From Ferrimonas senticii DSM 18821 (GTDB lineage: Bacteria; Pseudomonadota; Gammaproteobacteria; Enterobacterales; Shewanellaceae): 64,000 bases of DNA. Numbering within the stretch: the stretch's first letter is position 1; each line of letters begins with the position of its first letter. A program made the position numbers and the translations under genes. Below, in pieces: positions 1 to 8,187 of the stretch. The notes beneath the pieces are model-generated. The model searched no databases. It was not told the origin of the DNA and saw nothing but the letters and a program-made list of their open reading frames with translations. The stretch spans positions 551,352-615,351 of the forward strand of contig NZ_AUGM01000001.1 in the NCBI RefSeq assembly GCF_000422665.1. The letters are read 5' to 3'.

Positions 1-14
1 CAGACTAACCGAAG

Positions 15-680
15 CTATTGCCACATCTGCTTCGAACCAAGCCGCCGTGTTTGCACCGCGGCTTGGTTTGGTTGTGCAGCGATTTGCCGCGCAATACGCA
101 GCATCGTTGTCGCCACTAACGACACCGGTATCGGTCGCCATGCCCGCGCACCAGGAAGCCAAGACAGCAACTTAGAAAACTGCGCCGCAACCGATTCGGC
201 CAAGCGGCGTGGATAGCGTTTTACCACCAACAACGACGGTTGATAGATAACCAGATTATTAAGCCCTAGTGCTTCGAGCCCCGATTCCATCTGCCATTTG
301 GTTTTCAGATACAAACCGCGTGCTCGGTCACTGACGCCAATGCTGCTGATCACATGAAACTGCTGACAGCCATTGCTGCTTGCCCACTGCCCCAGCGCCA
401 GCACCGCCTCAAGATCAACCGCTTTAAAGGCGGAGGCACTGCCGGCTTGCTTAATGGTACTGCCAAGGCAGCAAAACAGCGCGTTAACCGGTTCGGCTAT
501 TTGCAGATCCGCGATGCGACTGAGCGGCAGGATGTGTTCAATCACCTGCGGATGTTGATGCCAACGGGTAGCGCGACGGCTGAGCAGATGCACCGTCACC
601 TCTTGATCTTGTTCAAGCAGTTGCATCACCAGTTGCTCACCTACCGCTCCTGTAGCGCCTGCCACCAAAATCCTTCTCAT
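15..680 (-). CDS. NAD(P)-binding short-chain oxidoreductase, HTATIP2/YbjT-like
   Basis: This 221-residue protein begins with a Rossmann nucleotide-binding loop (ILVAGATGAVGEQL, residues 4-17) and keeps an atypical short-chain dehydrogenase layout. A Ser pair (VISSIGVSD) and a downstream YLKTKWQME segment sit where the catalytic Ser and Tyr-x-x-x-Lys region falls in HTATIP2-type proteins. It is probably cytoplasmic; the substrate cannot be read from the sequence. It starts 10 bp after the nrdG stop on the same strand, so it may be co-transcribed as the last gene of nrdD-nrdG. The family assignment is good. A role in redox or stress metabolism is only an inference from the neighbours. Confidence 0.75.
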   Translation of the reverse strand: MRRILVAGATGAVGEQLVMQLLEQDQEVTVHLLSRRATRWHQHPQVIEHILPLSRIADLQIAEPVNALFCCLGSTIKQAGSASAFKAVDLEAVLALGQWASSNGCQQFHVISSIGVSDRARGLYLKTKWQMESGLEALGLNNLVIYQPSLLVVKRYPRRLAESVAAQFSKLLSWLPGARAWRPIPVSLVATTMLRIARQIAAQPNQAAVQTRRLGSKQMWQ

Positions 681-690
681 CGATTGGTCA

Positions 691-1164
691 TCATCCGTTT
701 GCCGTCAAATAGTGGATAACTTGATTGCTACTGCCACGCCATTTAAGCCCCGGGTGGTGCTGTTCTCTAACAAAAGGGCCATCGATCAACACATCGATTA
801 AGTCCAGCACTTGCTGCTGCTCGGTATTGAGTTCGCTGCGCAGATAACCGGTCCATAACCAGATATCTTTGCCCGGTGCTTCTGCCCGAACCCGTTGTAC
901 CAATGCCAATACATCCGCCACGTTAGCCGGATGCAGCGGATCCCCACCGGAGAGACTCAGGCCACGACGGCGAATACGACTGTCGTTAAGATCGGCGATG
1001 ATCTGATCCGCCAGCGTATCATCAAAGGGATGACCGCTGTTGGGATTTAAGGTGGACTGGTTGTAGCAACCTTTGCAGTTGTGCACGCACCCTGCAACAA
1101 ACAAGGTGCAGCGAGTGCCCGGTCCATTGACAACATCCACGGGGTAGTAGTTGTGATAATTCAT
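691..1164 (-). CDS. nrdG: Anaerobic ribonucleoside-triphosphate reductase activating protein
   Basis: NrdG is the radical-SAM activase that installs the glycyl radical on NrdD. The 157-residue protein carries the radical-SAM cluster motif CVHNCKGC (CX3CX2C) near residue 26 and the glycine-rich SLSGGDPL segment that binds SAM in this family. Its length matches the usual 150-160 residues. It lies 49 bp downstream of nrdD on the same strand, separated by a strong hairpin (1184-1205). The upstream Shine-Dalgarno is weak (GAG). Expression is expected to follow nrdD from the shared promoter. Confidence 0.96.
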   Translation of the reverse strand: MNYHNYYPVDVVNGPGTRCTLFVAGCVHNCKGCYNQSTLNPNSGHPFDDTLADQIIADLNDSRIRRRGLSLSGGDPLHPANVADVLALVQRVRAEAPGKDIWLWTGYLRSELNTEQQQVLDLIDVLIDGPFVREQHHPGLKWRGSSNQVIHYLTANG

Positions 1165-1183
1165 TTTATGCTCAAAACAATAA

Positions 1184-1205
1184 GGCGCCAGCTTTCGCTG
1201 GCGCC
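1184..1205 (-). terminator. Intercistronic hairpin between nrdD and nrdG
   Basis: A perfect 9-bp stem (GGCGCCAGC/GCTGGCGCC) has, on the transcribed strand, a GAAA tetraloop and is followed by TTATTGTTTT. It lies between the nrdD stop and the nrdG start. It could act as a partial terminator or mRNA-stabilising structure that sets the NrdD:NrdG ratio. The interrupted U-tract makes full termination less likely. Confidence 0.6.
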
Positions 1206-1213
1206 ATTTAACC

Positions 1214-3334
1214 TTACAGGTGTTTAACTCGGCGTTTCACTTCTTCTTGCTTACCAGAGTTAAATGGTCGCGCATCCGGGCTGCCCAAATAGCCACAGAC
1301 TCGTCGGGTTACCGAAACCTTAGTGGAATCGGAATTACCACAAGCGGGGCAAACAAAGCCTTTACTGGTGCATTCAAACTCGCCGGTATGACCGCACTCG
1401 TAACACTCATCAATTGGCGTATTGGTGCCGTAGTAAGGCACTTTGTCGTAAGCGTAGTTCCACACATCTTCCAACGCTTCAACGTTGTTTTGCATGTTTG
1501 GATACTCACCGTAGCTAATAAAGCCACCAGAGGTGATCGCTGGGTAATCGCGTTCGAAATCGATCTTATCGTATGGATTGACCTTCTTCTCTACGTCGAG
1601 GTGGAAGCTGTTGGTGTAGTAGCCTTTATCGGTTACGCCATCAATAACCCCGAAGGATTTGGTGTCCAACTTGCAAAAACGAGTACACAAGTTTTCACTT
1701 GGGGTCGAGTACAAGCTGAAGCCGTAACCGGTCTCTTGTTTCCACTGCTCAACCGCATCACGCAAATAACGTACGACATCCAGCGCATGTTGACGCAACT
1801 TGGCATCATCATAAACGTGGGTACCATCGCCAAACAGCGCGTTGATGGTTTCATGCAAACCAATGTAACCGAGCGAGATTGACGCACGGCCATTTTTGAA
1901 GATCACCGAAATGTCATCTTCTGGCTGCAAACGCACGCCACAGGCACCCTCTTGGTAAAGGATCGGCGCCACTTTGGCTTTCACGCCCTGCAGACGTTCG
2001 ATGCGGGTCATCAATGCCGCGCGACTGACCGCTAGGCGCTGATCAAGGATCTGGTAGAAGCGTTCAACATTGCCTTCGGCTTCGATGGCGATCCGTGGCA
2101 GGTTGATCGAGACCACACCTAAGTTGTTGCGGCCTTCGTGTTGCAGTACGCCATCTTCCTCATAGGCCCCAAGGAATGAACGACAGCCCATCGGATTTTT
2201 AAATGACCCGGTCACCTCAACCACTTTGTCGTAGTTAAGAATGTCTGGATACATCCGCTTGGAGGCGCACTCGAGTGCCAATTGCTTGATGTCGTAGTTG
2301 GCATCGGTTGGCGCCAAGTTATGGCCAGATTTGATCGCAAACACCAATTTCGGGAACACCGCGGTTTTGCGGTTTTTGCCAAGACCGGCAATCCGGTTTT
2401 TCAAAATGGATTGTTGAATCAAACGCGCTTGCCAGCTGTCGCCCAAACCAAAGCCAAAGGTAACAAACGGGGTCTGGCCATTGGCGGTATGCAGGGTATT
2501 TACTTCGTATTCCAGCGATTGGAAGGCGTCATAACACTCTTTTTCAGTACGGGCTTTGGCAAAACCTTCGGCATCTGGTACTTGCCACTCATTGGCTACC
2601 GCTAGGTGCTTTTCGTAGCTGGCTGTCACATAAGGAGCCAACACTTCATCAATGCGGTTGATGGTGGTGCCACCGTAGATGTGGGACGCCACCTGAGCGA
2701 TGATCTGCGCGGTCACCGCAGTTGCGGTAGAGATTGACTTTGGCGTGTCGATCTCGGCGTTGCCCATCTTAAAGCCGCCGGTAAGCATCCCTTGCAGATC
2801 GATCAACATACAGTTGAACATTGGGAAAAATGGCGCGTAATCCAAATCGTGGTAATGGATCTCGCCACGCTCGTGAGCTTGCACCACATCACGAGGAAGC
2901 AAGTGGCGACAGGCGTAGTGTTTGGCGACGATGCCCGCCAGCAAGTCACGCTGGGTTGGGATCACTTTGGCGTCTTTGTTGGCGTTTTCATTCAACAGAT
3001 CGTTGTTGGACTGATCCACCAGACCTTGGATCTCTTGATTAAGGCGACTGCTTTTTTCCCGTGCCACATCACGGTCGTGACGATACTCGATGTAGGCGCG
3101 AGCTAATTCTTTGTGCGGGCCATCCATCAGCTGCACTTCAACCGCGCTTTGGATCGAATCGATCCCAACCTCATCAAACTGGGCCAGCTGCTTGGTCACC
3201 GCCGAGGCCACTTCCACGGCATAAACCTGATCCTCGCAATGGATTGCCTTTGCCGCACGCATCACCGCTTGGGTAATACGGGCACTGTCAAAAGGCAGCC
3301 GGGTTCCGTCCCGTTTGATTACAACTGGCATCAT
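1214..3334 (-). CDS. nrdD: Anaerobic ribonucleoside-triphosphate reductase (class III)
   Basis: This enzyme reduces ribonucleoside triphosphates to deoxy forms without oxygen, using a glycyl radical. The roughly 706-residue protein has an N-terminal ATP-cone (VIKRDGTRLPFDSARITQA) for allosteric dATP control, the large glycyl-radical barrel, a C-terminal zinc site (CYECGHTGEFEC...CPACG) and the glycyl-radical loop RVCGYLG near the end. The open frame begins TTG-ATG-ATG. An AGGAG lies 6 bp before the first ATG (3334), which decides that start over the TTG at 3337. nrdG follows. A likely NrdR operator is directly upstream. Confidence 0.97.
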   Translation of the reverse strand: MMPVVIKRDGTRLPFDSARITQAVMRAAKAIHCEDQVYAVEVASAVTKQLAQFDEVGIDSIQSAVEVQLMDGPHKELARAYIEYRHDRDVAREKSSRLNQEIQGLVDQSNNDLLNENANKDAKVIPTQRDLLAGIVAKHYACRHLLPRDVVQAHERGEIHYHDLDYAPFFPMFNCMLIDLQGMLTGGFKMGNAEIDTPKSISTATAVTAQIIAQVASHIYGGTTINRIDEVLAPYVTASYEKHLAVANEWQVPDAEGFAKARTEKECYDAFQSLEYEVNTLHTANGQTPFVTFGFGLGDSWQARLIQQSILKNRIAGLGKNRKTAVFPKLVFAIKSGHNLAPTDANYDIKQLALECASKRMYPDILNYDKVVEVTGSFKNPMGCRSFLGAYEEDGVLQHEGRNNLGVVSINLPRIAIEAEGNVERFYQILDQRLAVSRAALMTRIERLQGVKAKVAPILYQEGACGVRLQPEDDISVIFKNGRASISLGYIGLHETINALFGDGTHVYDDAKLRQHALDVVRYLRDAVEQWKQETGYGFSLYSTPSENLCTRFCKLDTKSFGVIDGVTDKGYYTNSFHLDVEKKVNPYDKIDFERDYPAITSGGFISYGEYPNMQNNVEALEDVWNYAYDKVPYYGTNTPIDECYECGHTGEFECTSKGFVCPACGNSDSTKVSVTRRVCGYLGSPDARPFNSGKQEEVKRRVKHL

Positions 3335-3359
3335 CAACTACTCCTAAAAAATGACAACA

Positions 3360-3407
3360 ACACTATATATTGAATCTGGCGTGAGATTTTGACACAACAT
3401 CTAGGTC
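3360..3407 (-). promoter_or_regulatory. Probable tandem NrdR boxes upstream of nrdD
   Basis: ACACTATATATTGAAT (3360-3375) is very close to the NrdR consensus (acaCwATATwTwGwgt). A weaker copy, ACACAACATCTAGGTC, starts 32 bp further upstream (3392-3407). Paired boxes about three helical turns apart are the hallmark of NrdR repression sites at ribonucleotide reductase promoters. The proximal box is strong by eye; the distal one has several mismatches. Confidence 0.7.
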
Positions 3408-3737
3408 TTGGGGATAAATATCTCGAGGCAGGAATCGGATCCAGATCAAACAAATCTGGATTGACGCGGTTCACCGCTTGGTGCTAAAGGGTGTGACCTA
3501 GCTCTCATCTGTGCGGCGACTATAGCGCATTGACCGCGACCCAAGCAGCGCGATTTTTTGGAATTTTTTAAGATATTCGGACGGGATCACCGGATCAGAA
3601 AATCAAGCTTGATCTGTCAAATTTGAGCAAAAATCTGGATCTGAACAATGCGTTTTTTAGATAGGCAAATCCGGCACAAAAGCTGAACGACAATCAGCTA
3701 AAAATTCACAGATTTGCCGATCAATCCAGCAGTCCAA
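3408..3737. other. Intergenic region between nrdD and the phosphatase gene, with inverted repeats
   Basis: About 330 bp without a credible gene. It holds an 8-bp inverted repeat with a 7-bp spacer (ATCCAGAT...ATCTGGAT, 3439-3461), another ATCTGGAT copy at 3633-3640 and a 12-bp palindrome ATCAAGCTTGAT (3602-3613). The region should contain the nrdD promoter and the 3' end of the phosphatase transcript. No canonical T-rich terminator was found for the phosphatase gene, and no clear FNR site. Confidence 0.5.
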
Positions 3738-5036
3738 TCACGGTGATGAAATTAGCATCAGTAACTTGCTGGCGATGTCGCTGTTATCTTGTAAGCCGTT
3801 AAACCATTCGGCGCCGACACCGTAGGCCAGTACCGGTACATCTTCGGCAGTATGACCGCTGGTGGTCCAACCGGTGTGGCTACGAGCCGCAATGATCCGC
3901 GCCACCGCCGCGGCCATCGAACGCTGATTAAGCTCGACCTGTTGCAGCAGTTGCCGCTCGCGCGGCTGCAACGCAAAGTCGACATGCGCTTGCCATACCC
4001 TATCAATCGCCGGATCACTGCGATCGGCAGCCAACAGCGCTGTAGCGATCACTTTGGCGCTGCTGGCGACCTTTGCAATCAGTTGGTGATCCCAAGCGTA
4101 TTGGCCATTGGCCCCCAGCGTTAAGCCACCCGTAGCGTGATCCGCGGTGACCAGCAACAGACTATCGGGGTTCTCATCAACGAAGGCTTTGGCGGCAGCA
4201 ACCGCATTGGCAAAGTCGTTCATCTCGGCCAGAACGCAGGCGATATCGTTAGCGTGACCGCACCAGTCGATCAAACTGCCTTCGACCACCGCCAGCAAAC
4301 CGCTATCTGGCTGCCGCAACAGCGCTAAAGCATGGGTGGTTAACTGTGCCAAGCGATCGTCCCGCTTAGCATCAATAGCAAACGGCAGCGCCACGTCCGC
4401 GAGCAATGCCATTGCAGGGGTTCGTTCTAGGCTGGCAAGCTGTGACCATTCGGTCGCAACGGCCACCTTATGCTGCACGAGTGCTTTGGTATCAAAGAAA
4501 TCTCGACCGCCGCCGAACAGCAGATCAACCTGCCCTTGCAACAACGCCTGCTGCATCTGATCCGCCAACGGTTGGTAGGCACGTCGGCTTTGATGATTCG
4601 CGATAAAACTGGCTGGGGTTGCATGATTCAGCTGCGAGGTGGACACCAAGCCCACTTGCCAGCCACGACGCTTAGCCGCGCTCACCAAGGTGGTGGGGAT
4701 TGGCCGTTGCTGTGGATCAACACCAATGGCACCATTGTAAGTTTTGATGCCGGTCGCCAAAGTCGTGGCCGCCGCCGCAGAATCGGTCACGATGGTCTCG
4801 GTCGCTGGATAGGTTGTGGCATTTCCCCGCCAAAGCTCATCCAACAGAGTGGGCGCAACATATTGAGCGTTATCGCCCGATTGCCCAGAGCCCTTTGCAT
4901 AGCGATGCGCCGCAAGATAGCTTGACCCCATGCCATCACCAATCATCAAGATAATGTTTTTTGGCTGCTGTGCGTAGCCAAAATGGCTACAAAACACCGC
5001 AACGAGCGCCATCAATGGCAGCAACTTTTGCTTCAT
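3738..5036 (-). CDS. Secreted alkaline phosphatase (PhoA superfamily)
   Basis: This is a predicted periplasmic phosphomonoesterase of 432 residues. The start at 5036 gives a signal peptide (MKQKLLPLMALVAVFCSHFGYA) and follows an AGGGA ribosome-binding site; the longer frame (to 5075) adds only a non-signal leader. Family marks are the metal site ILMIGDGMG, the phosphorylated-serine motif TDSAAAATTLATG, the second metal segment VTADHATGG and the C-terminal SGHTAEDVPV. The order of motifs is that of E. coli-type alkaline phosphatases. It is divergent from the downstream phosphatase gene at 5174. A lone CTGTCAT half-site upstream is too weak to call a Pho box. Confidence 0.92.
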   Translation of the reverse strand: MKQKLLPLMALVAVFCSHFGYAQQPKNIILMIGDGMGSSYLAAHRYAKGSGQSGDNAQYVAPTLLDELWRGNATTYPATETIVTDSAAAATTLATGIKTYNGAIGVDPQQRPIPTTLVSAAKRRGWQVGLVSTSQLNHATPASFIANHQSRRAYQPLADQMQQALLQGQVDLLFGGGRDFFDTKALVQHKVAVATEWSQLASLERTPAMALLADVALPFAIDAKRDDRLAQLTTHALALLRQPDSGLLAVVEGSLIDWCGHANDIACVLAEMNDFANAVAAAKAFVDENPDSLLLVTADHATGGLTLGANGQYAWDHQLIAKVASSAKVIATALLAADRSDPAIDRVWQAHVDFALQPRERQLLQQVELNQRSMAAAVARIIAARSHTGWTTSGHTAEDVPVLAYGVGAEWFNGLQDNSDIASKLLMLISSP

Positions 5037-5173
5037 ATCATCCCTGCGTTTAAAACCTGTGGTTCGCGTTGCCAACTACAATCAACCTCAACACCGTTGA
5101 CGTTGACAACGCCGGTTAGAAACCCCACCGTGAATGACAGCCCCATCTACTCAGCATCAGTGAGAAGTGACCC

Positions 5174-5896
5174 TTGAGCCAAGACAGTCCCATAGAAACC
5201 GTCGTTTGTGAAGGTCGCGCTTTTTTCGTTGGCGACATTCACGGTGAGTACCAGCAGTTGCAGCGAGCACTGAACCATTTGGGTTTTGAGCCAAGCCGAG
5301 GGGATCAGTTATTCAGCGTTGGTGATCTGATCGATCGCGGCCCAGATAGCATCCGCTGCTTAGAACTGCTTAATCAGTCGTGGTTTCACGCCATTTTAGG
5401 CAACCATGAAGCGATGATGATTGAGGCGCTCACTGGCAGTAATGAGCGCAGTAGCCACTGGTACAAGGTTGGCGGTAGCTGGTTTTCCGACCTCGACGAC
5501 AAGCAACAGCAACAGCTAAAACAGCGTTATCTGCCACGACTGCAATCACTGCCTATCGCCCTTGAAGTGCAGTTACCGAATGAGCAACTGACCATCGCCA
5601 TGGTTCATGCCGATCTGCCACTGGATGACTGGCAAGAGTTTAAACAGCAGTACCACTCACTACCCACCGAGCAGCAGCAAGAGTGTTTATGGTCGCGTAA
5701 CACCTTAAAAGCGATTGATCGCGGTAAGACACCAATGCCATTTACCGGTGCCGATGCGCTGATCATGGGTCATACCCCATTGCCAATGTTTCGCAGCTTT
5801 GGCAAGCGAGTGTGGCTCGATACCGGCGCCGGTTACGCCAGCGGCAGTCTGACTGTGCTGTCTTCGCAGCACATCTGTAACTTGCTGTTACGTTAG
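5174..5896 (+). CDS. Metallophosphatase of the PrpA/PrpB (lambda-phosphatase-like) family
   Basis: The 240-residue protein contains the phosphoprotein phosphatase signature in order: GDIHGEYQQL (about residues 22-31), GDLIDRGPDS and GNHEAM, followed by VHADLPL and GHTPLP. These supply the two-metal active site of PPP-family Ser/Thr or protein-tyrosine phosphatases such as PrpA and PrpB. No signal peptide is visible, so it is cytoplasmic. The start is a TTG preceded by GAGAAG at 6-bp spacing. It is divergent from the alkaline phosphatase. The physiological substrate is unknown. Confidence 0.88.
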   Translation: MSQDSPIETVVCEGRAFFVGDIHGEYQQLQRALNHLGFEPSRGDQLFSVGDLIDRGPDSIRCLELLNQSWFHAILGNHEAMMIEALTGSNERSSHWYKVGGSWFSDLDDKQQQQLKQRYLPRLQSLPIALEVQLPNEQLTIAMVHADLPLDDWQEFKQQYHSLPTEQQQECLWSRNTLKAIDRGKTPMPFTGADALIMGHTPLPMFRSFGKRVWLDTGAGYASGSLTVLSSQHICNLLLR

Positions 5897-5989
5897 CGCA
5901 TTGAGAATTGCCCACCATTATTACGCGTACAGTTGTACGCTGAGTTAAGTTTGATTAGTCTAGGGGCAAAATTTCTGATCCCAATCACT

Positions 5990-6637
5990 ATGTCGACCAC
6001 CAGCAGTTACAGTACCGGCGAAGAGATCGCTAACGCCGTCACCCATGGCATTGGCGTGGCCGCGGCCATTGTTGGCCTAACCCTAATGCTCACCAAAGGG
6101 ATCCCGGTACTTTCCAGTAATGAAATTGTCGCCATCAGCATATACGGCGCCAGCATGGTGCTGATGTTTCTCTCCTCGACGCTGTACCACAGCATCGTTA
6201 ATCATCGCGCCAAAGCGGTACTAAAACGGATCGATCACTGTGCCATCTACCTGCTAATTGCCGGCAGTTACACTCCGTTTATGTTGATTGCCTTAGGGGA
6301 TAGTGCGGCGCTGTGGCTACTGGCACTGATTTGGACATTGGCACTGGCGGGGGTGGTGTTTAAGGCCCTGTTTGTCAATCGCTTCAAACGACTGGCACTG
6401 GCAACCTATCTACTGATGGGTTGGTCGAGCTTGGTGGTGATTTGGCAATTGTGGCAAGTGCTGCCGACCGGCGGCTTTATGCTGCTACTGATTGGTGGTC
6501 TGTGTTACAGCATTGGAACCATTTTTTACGCCATCAAAAGCAAGCCCTACTTCCATGCGATCTGGCACCTGTTTGTGCTTGCCGGGGCCAGTTGTCACTG
6601 CGTCGCCGTTGCCCTTTTTGTGATTCCATCGCAGTAA
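5990..6637 (+). CDS. Hemolysin III / PAQR family membrane protein (TrhA-like)
   Basis: A 215-residue inner-membrane protein with about seven hydrophobic helices. It has the conserved PAQR-type residues: EEIANAVTHGIG at the N-terminus, SSTLYHS after TM2, DHCAIYLLIAGSYTPF and the C-terminal HAIWHLFVLAGASCHC, the His and Glu/Asp pattern thought to bind metal. Bacterial relatives are named hemolysin III, YqfA or TrhA and are linked to membrane homeostasis rather than true haemolysis. The ATG at 5990 is preferred because the family begins at this motif; the frame extends upstream to a TTG at 5933 without family support. Confidence 0.9.
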   Translation: MSTTSSYSTGEEIANAVTHGIGVAAAIVGLTLMLTKGIPVLSSNEIVAISIYGASMVLMFLSSTLYHSIVNHRAKAVLKRIDHCAIYLLIAGSYTPFMLIALGDSAALWLLALIWTLALAGVVFKALFVNRFKRLALATYLLMGWSSLVVIWQLWQVLPTGGFMLLLIGGLCYSIGTIFYAIKSKPYFHAIWHLFVLAGASCHCVAVALFVIPSQ

Positions 6638-6674
6638 CAACCTTAATCATTAGTCGGTAACAAAATTAGCCCAA

Positions 6675-6716
6675 GTCGATAACTGACCAAATTACAGTCA
6701 CAACCGTCGATAACTG
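6675..6716. repeat. Pair of 11-bp direct repeats upstream of lpp
   Basis: GTCGATAACTG occurs at 6675-6685 and again at 6706-6716, 31 bp apart, in the 224-bp gap between the hemolysin III gene and lpp. The repeats are on the same face of the helix, which would fit an operator, but the region is also rich in GATAACTG-like low-complexity sequence. No function is assigned. Confidence 0.4.
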
Positions 6717-6861
6717 CCGAGGATTACACATTTTTTCTCGCAAACTGTTGAGCAATATGCCAATCTTTCGTCTAGCGCCTCAACTAAGCTATTCGCTAGG
6801 TTCCTTGCGCTAATATTAGATATCGCTACTAGCGAGTTCGTATCCGTACAAAGGAGATGAT

Positions 6862-7125
6862 ATGAAAATCAAATTGCTGGCCGGTCTGGCTATGAGCACC
6901 ATGCTGTTCGGTTGTGCCAACACTGCTGATCTGGAAGCCCAAGTTTCTGCTCTGAGCAACAAAGTTGACACCCTGAACACTCAAATCGGTGCAATGCGCG
7001 CAGACCAAGACAAGATGGGCGCAGACATCAACGCCGCTAAAGGCGCAGCGATGGACGCTCAACAAGAAGCGGCTCGCGCTAACAGCCGTATCGACGCAAT
7101 GGCTTCTGACTTCCGTAAGAAGTAA
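6862..7125 (+). CDS. lpp: Major outer-membrane (murein) lipoprotein Lpp
   Basis: The 87-residue precursor has a lipoprotein signal peptide ending in the lipobox LFGC (Cys18), then a heptad-patterned coiled coil with Ala, Leu, Val and Met core positions (QVSALSNKVDTLNTQIG and onward). It ends in the RKK tail, whose last Lys is the residue joined to meso-diaminopimelate in Braun's lipoprotein. It has a strong AAGGAG site and strong codon bias, as expected for a very abundant protein. A terminator follows 17 bp after the stop. The neighbouring convergent gene encodes an L,D-transpeptidase, the enzyme class that links Lpp to peptidoglycan. Confidence 0.95.
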   Translation: MKIKLLAGLAMSTMLFGCANTADLEAQVSALSNKVDTLNTQIGAMRADQDKMGADINAAKGAAMDAQQEAARANSRIDAMASDFRKK

Positions 7126-7141
7126 TCGCCCTGCGTAAAAG

Positions 7142-7168
7142 AAAGGCTCGCAATTGCGAGCCTTTTTT
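7142..7168. terminator. Bidirectional terminator between lpp and the L,D-transpeptidase gene
   Basis: A 10-bp stem (AAAGGCTCGC/GCGAGCCTTT) with an AATT loop is followed by a T-run on the plus strand, and by TTTCTTTT on the minus strand. It serves both convergent genes. Confidence 0.9.
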
Positions 7169-7185
7169 GTTCCGAAAATTTCCGT

Positions 7186-8091
7186 TCAGCGAATGCGCAT
7201 TGGCATCCCTTGCTGACCATCCAGTGCTTGTTGCAGTCGCACCGGATCGGCATCCGCTTGTTCAAGCTGTTTAGCCAGCGCCGAACTGAACGCCAACTGC
7301 TTTTGATCGCGGCTTAGTTCAACCTCGCCAGATAATGGCTCATGCACCTCGATAAGCCACTCCCCTTGCACTTGCGCCAGTTTGATCGGTTCGTTGATCA
7401 CCCGCACCTGCTCACCCAACTTAACCATATCAAACAGTGACTCGATGTCATTGGGACGCAGGCGAATACAACCGGCACTGACTCGCATACCAATCCCAAA
7501 ATCCTGATTGGTGCCGTGGATCAGATACTCGCCGTTGCCAAAGCCAAGGCGCATCGCCCGATGCCCAAGTGGGTTATCCGGCCCGGCCGGAAAGGTGCGT
7601 GGCATATGTTCACCAGTCTCGGCAAAATGATTGCGACGAGTGGTTTCGGTTGGCGTCCACGTTGGGTTCTTGCGCTTCTGGCTGACTTTGGTCAAACCGA
7701 TCGGCGTTTCCCGACCAATCACGCCGATGCCAATTGGAAACACATGGATGCGCTGGTTGTCGCTATCGAAGTAATACAGCCGCAGCTCTGCTACGTTGAT
7801 AACGACGCCTTTGTGCGGCACATCTGGCAGCAGCATCTGAGTCGGCAGCTGTAAGATGGTACCCGGTGCGGGTAACAGCGGGTCAACCTCGGGGTTAGCG
7901 GCAGCCAAAGCCAAAAAGCCCATGTTGTACATCTGCGCGATTTGATCAAGGGTCTGACCAGCTTCAACCCGATGCTCCAGAGGAAAGCCGATCAATCGAT
8001 TGTCACCTTTAGGCGCTGAATAGATCGCTGCCTGTAGTGGCGCCGCTAACCCGATGGTTAATAACAGCGCCGAGATATAACTGCGTTTCAC
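7186..8091 (-). CDS. L,D-transpeptidase with LysM domain (ErfK/YbiS/YcfS family)
   Basis: A periplasmic 301-residue enzyme with a signal peptide (residues 1-21), a LysM-like peptidoglycan-binding segment (HRVEAGQTLDQIAQMYN, about residues 40-85) and a YkuD catalytic domain. The catalytic domain carries HGTNQDFGIG and SAGCIRLRPNDI, with His and the nucleophilic Cys. It forms 3-3 crosslinks or attaches Lpp to the wall. The location beside lpp, convergent with a shared terminator, favours the Lpp-anchoring role of the ErfK/YbiS/YcfS group. The start is a GTG with AAGG 8 bp upstream. Which of the E. coli paralogues it equals cannot be decided here. Confidence 0.92.
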   Translation of the reverse strand: MKRSYISALLLTIGLAAPLQAAIYSAPKGDNRLIGFPLEHRVEAGQTLDQIAQMYNMGFLALAAANPEVDPLLPAPGTILQLPTQMLLPDVPHKGVVINVAELRLYYFDSDNQRIHVFPIGIGVIGRETPIGLTKVSQKRKNPTWTPTETTRRNHFAETGEHMPRTFPAGPDNPLGHRAMRLGFGNGEYLIHGTNQDFGIGMRVSAGCIRLRPNDIESLFDMVKLGEQVRVINEPIKLAQVQGEWLIEVHEPLSGEVELSRDQKQLAFSSALAKQLEQADADPVRLQQALDGQQGMPMRIR

Positions 8092-8128
8092 TACTAATGC
8101 CTTTACGTCGTTGTCGCCACTACCTTAA

Positions 8129-8164
8129 CAAAAACGCCTGTGACACTCCAAAGCATCACAGGCG
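8129..8164 (-). terminator. Terminator of the formate dehydrogenase gene
   Basis: A perfect 9-bp stem (CGCCTGTGA/TCACAGGCG) with a 12-nt loop, followed on the minus strand by GTTTTTGTTA, 24 bp after the fdhF-like stop codon. Confidence 0.85.
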
Positions 8165-8187
8165 CCGGTCAGGTTACCTTGGCAACC

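Noticed and set aside
3602-3613. FNR site upstream of nrdD
   Set aside because: ATCAAGCTTGAT is palindromic but has the half-sites in the wrong orientation and spacing for TTGAT-N4-ATCAA.
5134-5140. A possible Pho box upstream of the alkaline phosphatase
   Set aside because: Only one CTGTCAT half is present; the second half 11 bp away does not match.
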